DNA of 5,850 nucleotides from Methanobacteriota archaeon (GTDB lineage: Archaea; Halobacteriota; Methanosarcinia; Methanosarcinales; Methanosarcinaceae): NCBI GenBank assembly GCA_030837265.1, contig JAUPKV010000483.1, forward strand, positions 1-5,850, read 5' to 3'. Shown in pieces: positions 1 to 5,452 of the stretch. The notes under the pieces are model-generated. The model saw nothing but the letters and a program-made list of their open reading frames with translations, had not been told where the DNA came from and did no database searches. Each line of letters starts with the position of its first letter. The stretch's first letter is position 1. Position numbers and translations under genes: made by a program.

Positions 1-753
1 GAGAATGGAAAGGTTATAGGAGTACTGGAGACCTGCAGAGATATAACGGAAAAGGAAAAAGCTGAACAGTTAAGAAAAAAATAGATCCATCACAGAATTA
101 AAAACAATCTGCAGATAGTCTCCTCTCTGCTAGACCTTCAGGCCGAAAAGTTTAGAGACAAAAGAGTGGTTGAAGCTTATAAGGAAAGTGAGAGCCGCAT
201 TTTCTCTATATCTCTTATTCACCAGGAACTTTACGAAACTGGAAAACTGGATTCCCTTGATTTCGCCTCATATCTTCAAAAATTAATAGAAGATCTTCTC
301 AAAACATATGGTATTGAGAACAGCAGAATTCGAATAAGTCTTGATTTAAGCAGCGTTTTTCTGTGGGTTGATACTGCAGTTTCTCTGGGTATTATAGTAA
401 ATGAACTGTTTACAAACTCGATCAAATATGCTTTCCCGACAGGAGCTGAAGGAGAGATTCGTATCTCACTGACCAGGGAAAATACAGGAACAGAGTCTAA
501 TGGAAGTGAAAACTCAAAAGAAAATGACTCTAAAAACTCCCTGAATAGCTCCAATAGTGGTCAACCTTATAAGTTAATTTTTGCGGACAATGGAGTAGGA
601 GTTCCAGAGGAAATTGATCTCAAAAACCCTGATACACTAGGTCTTCAGCTTGTGAATGCTCTCGTGGAACAGATAGATGGCTGCGTTGAACTTAAAAGGA
701 ATCATGGAACAGAATTCATCATCCTGTTTAGAGCTCCGGGGCATAAAACTTGA
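1..753 (+). CDS. Sensor histidine kinase (PAS end + HisKA_2 + HATPase), 5'-partial, with in-frame TAG
   Basis: This is the C-terminal 250 codons of a cytoplasmic-type two-component histidine kinase; the N-terminal sensor part is outside the window. Codons 1-27 match the end of a PAS/PAC domain (ETCRDITEKEKAEQLRKK). Codons 29-50 are a HisKA_2 dimerisation/phospho-acceptor segment with IHHRIKNNLQ; the His directly before R-x-K-N-N is the expected phosphorylated residue. The HATPase_c domain follows, with N-box NELFTNSIKYAF (codons 134-145), G1 box DNGVGVP (196-202) and LGLQLV plus GTEFIILF (213-243). A Ser/Asn/Glu-rich stretch (about nt 484-564) sits between the N-box and G1. The frame is broken only by TAG at 82-84. 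A shorter ORF from GTG 166 would lack the His box and has no ribosome site, so I do not take it as the true start. No response regulator is seen beside it. Kinase identity is firm; whether it is functional depends on the TAG. Confidence 0.85.
82..84 (+). other. In-frame TAG: pyrrolysine codon or nonsense mutation
   Basis: Reading frame 1 gives a PAS end, then TAG, then the HisKA_2 motif with no shift of frame. The homologous position in HisKA_2 kinases is usually Glu (E-I-H-H-R-x-K-N-N), so a single G-to-T change from GAG would explain it. The remaining 222 codons are free of stops and keep every ATP-binding motif. In Methanosarcina TAG can be decoded as pyrrolysine, so read-through is possible. 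The sequence alone cannot separate this from a recent nonsense mutation or a sequencing error. Confidence 0.8.
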
Positions 754-815
754 AACCTCAAATTTATTTTGTGACCTTTCTTCACTCCATTTCCCCATGG
801 ATAAACCATATTTCC

Positions 816-1490
816 TTATTTACCAAGAAATCTTATAAACCAGTCTCCAGCTAAACGAGCCACTTTTTCTAAAGCTCCCTGCTCTTCAAAAAGATGAGTT
901 GCACCAGGAACAATCTTAAGTTCCTTTTCCGCAAGGACCATTCTTTCTAAAGCCCACTGATTGAGTTCTATTACTTCGGTATCATCCCCACCTACAATAA
1001 AAAGTGTAGGTGCCTCGACATACATTAAGCCTTCTCCAGCAAGATCAGGCCTTCCTCCCCTGGAAACAACGGCTTTTACAACCTCCTTGAGTTCTCTTGC
1101 AGCTATTAGCGCAGCTGCAGCCCCCGTACTGGCACCAAAATAACCCAGATTAAGCCCTTTAGTGTCCGGCCTGTTTAATAACCATCTGGTTACATCAACA
1201 AGGCGTTTTGAAAGCAGATCTATATCAAAACGGAAGCTACGTGTTAGCATGTCGATTTCTTCTTCTTCTTCCGTCAAGAGATCGAATAAAAGAATTCCAA
1301 GACCATCTTTCTGCATTTCTTGCGCAACGTACTGGTTTCGCGGGCTAAAACGGCTGCTGCCACTGCCGTGTACAAAAACAACAAATCCCCTGGCTCCTTC
1401 AGGAATATCCAGGTTTCCATTTAGATATATAGGCCCAATTGGAATTCGAACTTCGATACTTTCTTTTCCCATATCTGATAATTCTCTCAT
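816..1490 (-). CDS. Alpha/beta hydrolase, dienelactone hydrolase-like
   Basis: This is a 224-residue single-domain alpha/beta hydrolase with no signal peptide or membrane segment, so probably cytoplasmic. Visible family marks are HGSGSS (41-46), which follows the hydrophobic strand GFVVFV and supplies the oxyanion-hole loop; the nucleophile elbow GASTG with Ser121; the acid loop IVGGDD (Asp169 or Asp170); and catalytic His199 in PGATH. The full Ser-Asp-His triad is present, so it should be an active esterase or hydrolase; the substrate is unknown. An acidic run of five Glu follows DLLT near residue 74. I chose ATG at 1490 because a run of six G lies four bases before it. A TTG six codons upstream (1508) keeps the frame, but that same G run would then lie inside the coding sequence. 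It lies 168 bp downstream of the phosphoribosyltransferase gene on the same strand, and the pairing suggests a shared role. It converges with the kinase; stop is TAA. Confidence 0.88.
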   Translation of the reverse strand: MRELSDMGKESIEVRIPIGPIYLNGNLDIPEGARGFVVFVHGSGSSRFSPRNQYVAQEMQKDGLGILLFDLLTEEEEEIDMLTRSFRFDIDLLSKRLVDVTRWLLNRPDTKGLNLGYFGASTGAAAALIAARELKEVVKAVVSRGGRPDLAGEGLMYVEAPTLFIVGGDDTEVIELNQWALERMVLAEKELKIVPGATHLFEEQGALEKVARLAGDWFIRFLGK

Positions 1491-1494
1491 ATTA

Positions 1495-1500
1495 CCCCCC
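1495..1500 (-). promoter_or_regulatory. Ribosome binding site of the hydrolase gene
   Basis: The minus strand reads GGGGGG-TAAT-ATG, placing a G-rich Shine-Dalgarno-like site four bases ahead of the ATG at 1490. It is the main reason to prefer this ATG over the in-frame TTG at 1508. The spacing is a little short and the match to GGAGGT is imperfect. Confidence 0.5.
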
Positions 1501-1643
1501 ACTTTCAAGTAAGCAGAACCATAATAGGAAGATGCATTTCCCCACCAAATAGATTCAGGCGCATGGTATAAGTTAGCATCGCATCATGTGAACAGTAATG
1601 CATTTTCACTAAAATTGTCTGAAAATTCAAGTCTGATGTACAC

Positions 1644-1663
1644 GTTAACCTGACTGGGCTAAC
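1644..1663 (-). repeat. Inverted repeat over the phosphoribosyltransferase stop codon
   Basis: GTTAACC (1644-1650) and GGCTAAC (1657-1663) form a stem of six pairs with one A/C mismatch around the six-base loop TGACTG. The stem includes the TAG stop of the gene at 1659-2318. On the minus-strand transcript only a weak T-rich tract follows, so it could be a processing or weak termination structure, or chance. Confidence 0.25.
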
Positions 1664-2318
1664 GGGATTCAGGTTTAATTTTTGTTGCTTTGTCTAAGAG
1701 GTCACAAACTTCCTTGTCTGTAGTTTGACTGAAATCCTCATACCAGGCTCCAACACCATAAAATGGTTCCGGGGTAGCAACACACATTACCTCATCTACC
1801 TCACTCCCAAAGTCGCTACATGTGTCGGGTGCTGCGACAGGGACTGCTATAATTACCTTTGCCGGATTCTTAGTTTTTACAGCAGCAACAGCTGCACGCA
1901 TGGTTGCTCCTGTTGCAAGCCCATCGTCTATCAAAATCACAGTCGAACCGCTGATCTTTGGCACCGGTCGGTTCTTGCGATAGATACGTTCTCTGCGTTC
2001 CAATTCTTCAAGTTCATTCGCAGTTGCTTCGTCAATTGCTTTCTGAGGTATACGGAATGATCTTATTACGTCTTCGTTCAATACGCGAATGTTGCCAGAA
2101 GCGATTGCCCCCATTGCCAGTTCTTCATTTCCTGGCACACCTAACTTTCTTACTATAAAAATGTCCATTTTTAAATTCAATTCCTTAGCAACTTCAAAAG
2201 CTACCGGAACTCCTCCACGCGGAAGTGCCAGTATAAGTACATCTTCACGGTTTGCATATTCGGAAAGTCTTTCTGAGAGTATTTTCCCTGCATCTGTCCG
2301 ATCATTAAAAAATGACAT
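1659..2318 (-). CDS. Predicted phosphoribosyltransferase (type I PRTase fold)
   Basis: This 219-residue protein belongs to the predicted phosphoribosyltransferase group often labelled COG1926. The PRPP-binding signature is VILIDDGLATGAT at residues 127-139, two hydrophobic-strand-flanked acidic residues followed by the GLATGAT loop. Other family marks are the LPRGGVPVA loop (32-40), RKLGVPGNEELAMGAIA (57-73) and the late YEDFSQTTDKEV segment (193-204). It should bind PRPP or a related phosphoribosyl compound; the base or acceptor is not known, and the group lacks a clear assignment as a purine or pyrimidine salvage enzyme. No signal peptide, so cytoplasmic. Start ATG is supported by GGGGG ten bases upstream and a TATA-like box about 50 bases upstream. 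It is first in a probable two-gene unit with the alpha/beta hydrolase. The stop is TAG; read-through would add only 24 sense codons before TGA, with no recognisable motif. Confidence 0.9.
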   Translation of the reverse strand: MSFFNDRTDAGKILSERLSEYANREDVLILALPRGGVPVAFEVAKELNLKMDIFIVRKLGVPGNEELAMGAIASGNIRVLNEDVIRSFRIPQKAIDEATANELEELERRERIYRKNRPVPKISGSTVILIDDGLATGATMRAAVAAVKTKNPAKVIIAVPVAAPDTCSDFGSEVDEVMCVATPEPFYGVGAWYEDFSQTTDKEVCDLLDKATKIKPESR

Positions 2319-2328
2319 GATTGATGAA

Positions 2329-2333
2329 CCCCC
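2329..2333 (-). promoter_or_regulatory. Ribosome binding site of the phosphoribosyltransferase gene
   Basis: The minus strand has AAGGGGGTT with the G run ten bases ahead of the ATG at 2318. Spacing is long but acceptable; no competing upstream start with a better site is seen. Confidence 0.45.
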
Positions 2334-2366
2334 TTGAACCGGATTAATTGAAAGATAAGCTATATT

Positions 2367-2374
2367 AATTTATA
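2367..2374 (-). promoter_or_regulatory. Archaeal TATA-like box for the phosphoribosyltransferase-hydrolase unit
   Basis: The minus strand reads TATAAATT about 49 bases ahead of the ATG at 2318. With the usual archaeal spacing of about 25 bases, transcription would start near 2342 and leave a leader of about 25 nt containing the G-rich ribosome site. This is inference from spacing and base composition in an AT-rich spacer. Confidence 0.45.
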
Positions 2375-2406
2375 GTATCTAATTTCAGAGCCTTAAATTT
2401 GTAGAG

Positions 2407-2414
2407 TATAAATT
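2407..2414 (+). promoter_or_regulatory. Possible plus-strand TATA box inside the spacer
   Basis: TATAAATT occurs on the plus strand, which would place a start near 2438. No ORF follows, but the hairpin plus T run at 2635-2654 lies downstream in the same direction, so it could drive a short non-coding transcript of roughly 210 nt. TATA-like strings are frequent by chance in such AT-rich DNA. Confidence 0.2.
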
Positions 2415-2522
2415 AAAATTTCATGGCCAGAGTAAGGAGCGTTTTGTCCTGATGCTATCAATTCATACTTAATAGGCTTCATGTTTTTTTCTTATTATTT
2501 TAGATAGGCATCTCATGGCGCT

Positions 2523-2571
2523 CATTGCCTCGATTTAGATATATGGTGTGGGAGATACATTAAAGGCAATG
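2523..2571. repeat. 8-bp perfect inverted repeat with 33-base loop
   Basis: CATTGCCT (2523-2530) is the exact reverse complement of AGGCAATG (2564-2571). In RNA this could form an eight-pair stem. A further AGGCA at 2506-2510 could pair with the same TGCCT, giving an alternative, smaller stem. No function is evident. Confidence 0.4.
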
Positions 2572-2590
2572 TTTCTACGATCTATAGTGT

Positions 2591-2635
2591 GTTTTTCAAT
2601 ACTAAGGTTCTGTATGTTTTTCACTACTAAGGTTC
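2591..2635. repeat. Tandem 20-bp direct repeat, 25-bp period
   Basis: GTTTTTCAATACTAAGGTTC (2591-2610) recurs at 2616-2635 with a single change (A to C at the ninth base), separated by five unrelated bases. The 19/20 identity at a period of about 2.5 helical turns is far above the AT-rich background. It might be a paired protein-binding site or a duplication scar. It lies about 215-260 bases upstream of the korA start. Confidence 0.8.
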
Positions 2636-2654
2636 CCGTCCGAATGGGCTTTTT
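2635..2654 (+). terminator. Small hairpin followed by T run in the spacer
   Basis: CCCGT (2635-2639) can pair with ATGGG (2644-2648), including one G-T pair, around the tetraloop CCGA; C and then five T (2650-2654) follow. It looks like a weak plus-strand terminator, but no gene precedes it, so it would end either a small RNA or spurious transcription ahead of korA. It abuts the second copy of the direct repeat. Confidence 0.3.
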
Positions 2655-2744
2655 ATTACCTGAAAGAGATCTGTTTTGATATGATTATTTTAAAGCTGTC
2701 TGTAAACTTTGCTCTGTACTAATTAAATGTATTAGATCCGAACA

Positions 2745-2752
2745 TATAAATT
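2745..2752 (+). promoter_or_regulatory. Alternative TATA-like box upstream of korA
   Basis: TATAAATT is preceded by GAACA, a reasonable upstream context. It would give a start near 2775 and a leader of about 77 nt. It competes with the box at 2789-2796; the sequence does not decide between them. Confidence 0.3.
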
Positions 2753-2788
2753 ATTTGTAGACATTTAAGTTATATTAACATAAATGAA

Positions 2789-2796
2789 ATATAAAT
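2789..2796 (+). promoter_or_regulatory. Likely TATA box of the korAB operon
   Basis: ATATAAAT preceded by the purine-rich GAA lies 63 bases before the TTG start. The usual archaeal spacing puts the transcript start near 2820, giving a leader of about 30 nt that contains the AGGGGG ribosome site. The flanking sequence is also a short AATAAA-ATA-TTTATT inverted repeat, which may be no more than AT richness. Confidence 0.4.
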
Positions 2797-2836
2797 AAAA
2801 TATTTATTAGGAAAAGCATAAATTATAAAGAAATTT

Positions 2837-2842
2837 AGGGGG
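2837..2842 (+). promoter_or_regulatory. Ribosome binding site fixing the TTG start of korA
   Basis: AGGGGG is followed by nine bases and then TTG at 2852. An in-frame stop (TAA at 2819-2821) lies upstream with no ATG or GTG in between, and the next possible starts would remove the conserved N-terminal glycine-rich motif. This supports an uncommon TTG start. Confidence 0.6.
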
Positions 2843-2851
2843 CAAAATCTC

Positions 2852-4576
2852 TTGGACTTTACACTTCGAGCAGGAGGAGAAGCAGGGCAGGGGCTAGCGA
2901 CAGTAGGAGGAGCTCTTGGACAGGTCTTTTCCAAGATAGGATTTCATGTATTTACGCACCAGGATTATATGTCCAGGGTACGCGGTGGGCACAATTTCTA
3001 CCAGATTCGGTTTTCTGACAGGGAAATATCTGCCTCCAGAGAGATGGTCGATATTCTTCTGGCTCTTGACTTAAATACAATAGAAATTCATAGAAAAAAT
3101 GTGAGAAACGAAGGATTTATTCTATATGATTCGGAAATTGCCAAAAGGAAATTTGAAGAACCTGAGTTTATAGATATTCCTTTCAGGAAAATAGCCCTTG
3201 ATGTCGGAAAGAAAAGTGTTATGGCAAACACGGTGGCAACTGGAGCAGTACTCGGACTGCTTGATCTTGGGCTTGAAGCCTTCAGGAATGTGCTTAGAAA
3301 AGCATTCAAAGATAAAGGAGCAGAAGTAATTCAGGAAAACATTGCCTGCGCAGAAGCGGGGTACAATTATGCTCGTAAAAACTGTTCCCGCTGCGAAGCT
3401 TTCGGAATTCGCGAACCCGAATATAAAAGGCTCATGCTTATTGACGGAGTTCATGCACTCGGGATGGGAGCCGTCATGTCAGGTCTTAAATTTTATTCCG
3501 GTTACCCTATGACGCCTTCAACAGGAATTCTGGATTATATGGCTTCCAGAGCTCAAGAGCACAACCTGGTCGTTGAGCAGGCGGAAGACGAGATTTCAGC
3601 TATCAATATGGCCTTAGGAGCCTCTTTTGCAGGCGTGAGGGCGATGACCGGAAGTTCGGGCGGGGGATTTGCCCTGATGGTAGAAGGGCTTTCTCTGGCA
3701 GGAATGACCGAGACTCCCATCGTTATTGCAGAAATGCAGCGTCCAGGACCTGCAACCGGCTTGCCTACGCGTACAGAACAAGCAGACTTGCTTTTCGTGC
3801 TTCATGCGGCGCATGGGGAGTTTCCAAGAGTAATCTTTGAGCCAGGAACCCCTGAACAGGCTTTTTACCTCACCAATAAAGCTTTTGAACTTGCAGAAAA
3901 GTACCAGATTCCTGTTTTCATTCAGTCAGACCAGTATCTTGTGGATACCGAGTGGACATATGAACATTTCGATCTTGAACGCCTGATCTATAAAGATTAC
4001 CGGCTAAGGCAAAAGGATCTTGAAGGTGTTCAGGAATACAAACGTTTCAGATACACTGATACAGGGATCTCTCCTCTTGCGGTTCCAGGGGAATCCGGAA
4101 AACACCTGGTTGTGGCGGACAGCGATGAGCATGACGAAGAGGGACACATTATAGAGGACGGCGAAACTCGTATCAAAATGGTTCAAAAAAGGTTATTCAA
4201 AAAAATGCCGCTAATAAGGAAAGAGATCGAGGCTCCGCTTCTTTACGGAGATTCGTCTCCCAAAATCGTGCTCGTAGGACACGGTTCTACCTACGGAGTG
4301 ATAAAAGAGGTAGTTGATACTTTCCCTAAGGAACAGAAGGTTGCAATGCTGCATTTCAGTCAGATTTATCCTGTTCCGGAGAGGGATAAGTTCGATTACA
4401 TCGAACTTCTTAGGAATGCAGACATTAGCATCTGCATAGAAAATAATGCTAGCGGACAGTTTGCGTGGTTAATGAGGGCGGAAACAGGGTTTGAATTTTC
4501 CCATCAGATTTCCAGGTACGATGGGAGACCTTTTACTATTGAAAACCTCAAGGAGGAATTGCATGCCTACATCTGA
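2852..4576 (+). CDS. korA: 2-oxoacid:ferredoxin oxidoreductase, fused gamma-alpha subunit
   Basis: This 574-residue protein is the large subunit of a two-subunit 2-oxoacid:ferredoxin oxidoreductase. Residues 1-175 are the gamma domain, opening with LRAGGEAGQG in place of the commoner GxGGQG. A linker with CSRC (Cys178, Cys181) leads to the alpha part from about 192. There YPMTPST (218-224) is the signature loop of this family, VEQAEDEISAINMALGAS (241-258) holds the acidic residues near the thiamine ring, and GPATGLPTRTEQ (299-310) is the KorA-type hallmark. A C-terminal transketolase-like domain begins near IVLVGHGST (472-480). With the beta subunit it should convert a 2-oxoacid plus CoA to acyl-CoA, CO2 and reduced ferredoxin, or the reverse, in the cytoplasm. 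Substrate (2-oxoglutarate, pyruvate, branched chain) cannot be read from the sequence, so the symbol is a family label. It starts at TTG and overlaps the next gene by 14 bases. Confidence 0.92.
   Translation: MDFTLRAGGEAGQGLATVGGALGQVFSKIGFHVFTHQDYMSRVRGGHNFYQIRFSDREISASREMVDILLALDLNTIEIHRKNVRNEGFILYDSEIAKRKFEEPEFIDIPFRKIALDVGKKSVMANTVATGAVLGLLDLGLEAFRNVLRKAFKDKGAEVIQENIACAEAGYNYARKNCSRCEAFGIREPEYKRLMLIDGVHALGMGAVMSGLKFYSGYPMTPSTGILDYMASRAQEHNLVVEQAEDEISAINMALGASFAGVRAMTGSSGGGFALMVEGLSLAGMTETPIVIAEMQRPGPATGLPTRTEQADLLFVLHAAHGEFPRVIFEPGTPEQAFYLTNKAFELAEKYQIPVFIQSDQYLVDTEWTYEHFDLERLIYKDYRLRQKDLEGVQEYKRFRYTDTGISPLAVPGESGKHLVVADSDEHDEEGHIIEDGETRIKMVQKRLFKKMPLIRKEIEAPLLYGDSSPKIVLVGHGSTYGVIKEVVDTFPKEQKVAMLHFSQIYPVPERDKFDYIELLRNADISICIENNASGQFAWLMRAETGFEFSHQISRYDGRPFTIENLKEELHAYI
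4551..4556 (+). promoter_or_regulatory. Ribosome binding site of korB inside the end of korA
   Basis: AGGAGG lies six bases before ATG 4563, within the last codons of korA. This near-ideal site fixes the korB start at 4563 rather than at the earlier in-frame ATG 4491, which would add 24 unrelated residues ahead of the conserved start. The arrangement implies translational coupling. Confidence 0.8.
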
Positions 4577-5414
4577 AGATTACAACGGTCAGGTTCCGGC
4601 CTGGTGCCCGGGATGCGGGGATTTCAATATTCTTGCGACTCTCAAGCAAGTACTTGTAGAGCTCGACATCGAGCCGTGGGAAGTGCTTGTAGTCTCCGGG
4701 ATAGGGCAGGCTGGAAAGCTGCCCCACTATCTTAAATGCCATACATTTAATGGGTTGCATGGAAGAACCCTACCTGTTGCCACTGCAATAAGACTTGCCA
4801 ATAACTCTTTGCATGTAATTGCGGTTGCAGGAGATGGGGATTGCTATGGAGAAGGCGGAAACCATTTCCTTCATGCAATCCGCCGGAACCCGAATATTTC
4901 TCTGTTCGTGCACAACAACCAGATTTACGGACTGACAAAAGGGCAGGCATCTCCTACCACGGCTGAGGGGACACATACAAAAATCCAGCCTTATGGTGTC
5001 CTTTCAGAACAAATGAACCCTCTGGCTCTGGCAATTTCTCAAGACTGCAGTTTTGTAGCCCGGGGTTTTTCAGGGGACCAGAATTACCTTAAAGATCTTA
5101 TGAAGGCGGCTATAACACACAAAGGCTTTGCTCTTCTCGACATTCTTCAGCCCTGTGTTACCTTCAACAAGATAAACACTTTCAAGTGGTATCGGGATAG
5201 AGTCTACAAACTTGAAGCAGAATATGACCCCACCAACCGTATAAAAGCATTCGAAAAGTCTCTGGAATGGGGAGATAAGATTCCAAACGGCATCTTTTAT
5301 AAAAACGAAAGAAAGATGCTTGAGGAAGGTGTACCGGCGATTCAGGAAAAGCCCCTTGTAAGGCAAGGTTTTTCTATTGACGAAGTAAAACATGAGATTG
5401 AAAAATTCTATTAA
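4563..5414 (+). CDS. korB: 2-oxoacid:ferredoxin oxidoreductase, beta subunit
   Basis: This 283-residue protein is the catalytic, thiamine diphosphate- and iron-sulfur-binding partner of the preceding gene product. WCPGCGD (14-20) gives the first two cluster cysteines, Cys15 and Cys18. The thiamine motif runs from GDGD (90-93) to NN (118-119), with YGEGGNH inside it, and Cys198 in QPCVTFN is the late cluster cysteine. The third ligand position, usually Cys in SGIGCS, is Gln49 here (SGIGQAG), while Cys59 follows in LKCHTFNGLHGR. The [4Fe-4S] cluster may therefore use a shifted cysteine. I recall related OFOR beta subunits with the same GIGQA variant, so it may be a subfamily trait rather than a defect. 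Length is normal for the family (about 280-310). It overlaps korA by 14 bases and ends with TAA. No separate ferredoxin-like delta subunit is encoded nearby, as expected for two-subunit enzymes that use free ferredoxin. Confidence 0.93.
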   Translation: MPTSEDYNGQVPAWCPGCGDFNILATLKQVLVELDIEPWEVLVVSGIGQAGKLPHYLKCHTFNGLHGRTLPVATAIRLANNSLHVIAVAGDGDCYGEGGNHFLHAIRRNPNISLFVHNNQIYGLTKGQASPTTAEGTHTKIQPYGVLSEQMNPLALAISQDCSFVARGFSGDQNYLKDLMKAAITHKGFALLDILQPCVTFNKINTFKWYRDRVYKLEAEYDPTNRIKAFEKSLEWGDKIPNGIFYKNERKMLEEGVPAIQEKPLVRQGFSIDEVKHEIEKFY

Positions 5415-5452
5415 AAGAGGTCGGTTTCCGGTTCGCGTTACATATTAAAAGC

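Larger units (their letters stand above)
2319..2851. other. Divergent intergenic region, no gene found
   Basis: This 533-bp AT-rich spacer separates the leftward phosphoribosyltransferase unit from rightward korAB. I checked short ATG starts on the plus strand and they close within about ten codons with no ribosome site. It does hold TATA-like boxes facing both ways, an 8-bp inverted repeat, a 20-bp direct repeat with 25-bp period, and a hairpin followed by T residues, described separately. It is longer than two promoters need, so a small RNA or regulatory element is possible. Confidence 0.6.

Noticed and set aside
276..554. Minus-strand 92-codon ORF inside the kinase
   Set aside because: It is antisense to the HATPase domain and shows no family motif.
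166..753. Histidine kinase ORF beginning at GTG 166 as a complete gene
   Set aside because: The PAS end and the His box lie upstream in the same frame, GTG 166 has no ribosome site, and the product would be an ATPase domain without its phospho-acceptor.
754..815. Terminator between the convergent kinase and hydrolase genes
   Set aside because: I see only modest T-rich patches and no convincing stem-loop on either strand.
1491..1508. TTG start at 1508 for the hydrolase
   Set aside because: It would place the G-rich ribosome site inside the coding sequence; ATG 1490 is better placed. The six-codon difference does not affect the domain.
2089..2337. Plus-strand ORFs over the phosphoribosyltransferase and hydrolase genes (also 961-1143, 1162-1512, 1725-2060, 1958-2158)
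   Set aside because: They are antisense shadows of two clear minus-strand enzymes, with no motif and no ribosome site that I can see.
2424..2560. Short ATG-initiated plus-strand ORFs in the divergent spacer
   Set aside because: Each closes within about ten codons and none has a ribosome site at proper spacing.
2591..2635. CRISPR array
   Set aside because: There are only two 20-bp copies separated by five bases, with no spacer-sized intervals and no cas genes.
3088..3454. Minus-strand ORFs inside korA and korB (also 3614-3814, 4004-4186, 4548-4976, 5070-5393)
   Set aside because: They are antisense to well-conserved coding sequence, with low-complexity Ser/Phe-rich or Cys/Arg-rich translations typical of shadow frames.
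4491..4562. Longer N-terminus of korB from ATG 4491
   Set aside because: It adds 24 residues unlike the family, lies wholly within korA, and the strong AGGAGG site belongs to ATG 4563.
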